Below are positions 63,421 through 64,000 of a stretch of DNA of 64,000 bases, piece after piece. Source of the stretch: Cohnella baijiui (GTDB taxonomy: Bacteria > Bacillota > Bacilli > Paenibacillales > Paenibacillaceae); contig NZ_JAJFOW010000015.1 of the NCBI RefSeq assembly GCF_020731285.1, positions 57,224 to 121,223 on the forward strand, given 5' to 3'. The stretch's first letter is position 1; every line of letters begins with the position of its first letter. The position numbers were made by a program, and so were the translations under genes. Below the pieces are notes generated by a model that was not told where the DNA came from, ran no database searches, and saw nothing but the letters and a program-made list of their open reading frames with translations.

Positions 63421-64000
63421 AATGAAGGTAGTCTACATACGCACATTCGTCGAATGAACGCCTCAGTCACCAATGAAGGTAGTCTACATACGCACATTCG
63501 TCGAATGATCGCCCCAAGCGCCAAAGTAGGTAGTCTACATACGCACATTCGTCGAATGATCGCCCTAAACGCCAATGTAGGTAGTCTACATACGCACATT
63601 CGCCGGATGAACGCCCCAACTGCCAGTGTAGGTAGTCTGCATACGCACATTCGCCGAACGAACGCCCTAACCGCCAATGTAGGTAGTCTGCATACGCACA
63701 TTCGCCCCATGAGCGCCTCAATCACCAATGTAGGTAGTCTACATACGCACTTCCGGCGGGTGAACGCCACAACCACCAATGTAGGTAGTCTACATACGCA
63801 CATTCGTCGAATGATCGTCCTAAACGCCAAAGTAGGTAGTCTACATACGCACTTTCGTCGAACGAACGCCTCAAACGCCAATGTAGGTAGTCTACATACG
63901 CACATTCGCCGGATGAACGCCCCAACCGCCAGTGTAGGTAGTCTGCATACGCACATTCGCCGAACGAACGCCCTAACCGCCAAAGTAGGTAGTCTACATA
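63421..64000. repeat. 51-bp tandem repeat array running off the window
   Basis: Eleven complete units of 51 bases plus a partial one; the array continues beyond 64000. The core GGTAGTCTACATACGCAC is nearly invariant (one recurring A/G change), followed by a variable arm (TTCGTCGAATGAACGCC and relatives). A group of neighbouring variants (CCGGATGAACG, then CCGAACGAACG) appears twice, about six units apart, indicating block duplication. On the minus strand all units are in one open frame with a 17-residue repeat around MCVCRLPTL that ends at 63354 and has no visible start; whether this is a gene cannot be decided here. Confidence 0.93.

Noticed and set aside
63421..64000. CRISPR array
   Set aside because: The variable arm is itself a set of recurring variants rather than unique spacers, and no cas genes are present.

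Overview
The window looks like chromosomal DNA of a high-GC member of the Paenibacillaceae (Paenibacillus/Cohnella-like). This rests on several things. There are repeated carbohydrate ABC importers of the LplB/YtcP/YtcQ type with lipoprotein binding proteins but no ATPase gene. There are AraC-type sensor/regulators (YesM/YesN and a membrane AraC protein), a SleB-type hydrolase, a YheC/D-type ATP-grasp gene, strong Shine-Dalgarno sites and many GTG/TTG starts. Assignments were made by reading the proteins; no database search was run.

Layout. 0-1.5 kb: spore/cell-wall hydrolase and small genes. 1.5-7.6 kb: membrane AraC regulator followed by an LplB/YtcP/lipoprotein importer. 7.7-8.9 kb: a frameshifted gene remnant and a coiled-coil protein made of eleven 14-residue repeats. 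8.9-13.3 kb: an ATP-grasp gene divergent from a three-gene operon (PaaK-like adenylating enzyme, SbnA-like, SbnB-like) predicted to make a 2,3-diaminopropionate-derived product. 13.3-19.3 kb: lipoprotein, SRPBCC protein, two regulator/enzyme divergent pairs with clear operators (MarR/SnoaL-like and TetR/quinone oxidoreductase), MsrA and gene debris; much of this stretch is AT-richer and looks acquired.

19.4-40.7 kb is a large polysaccharide-utilisation region: aldo-keto reductase, cupin, GH36-type enzyme, importer permeases, binding lipoprotein, YesN/YesM, then alpha-galactosidase, uronate-isomerase-like protein, Gfo/Idh oxidoreductase, GH31, GH95, GH88 and a GH43-like enzyme. Four transcription units here share one promoter-upstream motif (CAGCCC about 39 bases before the -10), a candidate YesN regulon. 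The enzyme set suggests an acidic glycan carrying galactose and fucose.

41.1-63.3 kb is a second region under a LacI regulator with paired operators: binding lipoprotein, a 1033-residue binding-protein fusion, permease pair, NHL/Yip1-like membrane protein, DUF5696 protein, a second permease pair, a lipoprotein GH144-type enzyme, GH35, a cytoplasmic GH144-type enzyme and GH3. Two GH144-type enzymes with GH3 suggest beta-1,2-glucan (sophoro-oligosaccharide) use.

Repeats are a striking feature: a 42-bp repeat inside a gene, and intergenic minisatellites of 52, 21 and 51 bp around the GH144/GH3 genes. Two 101-bp homologous, strongly structured elements at 0.7 and 4.0 kb are candidate leader RNAs. 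The GH95 gene appears to begin at an ATC codon.
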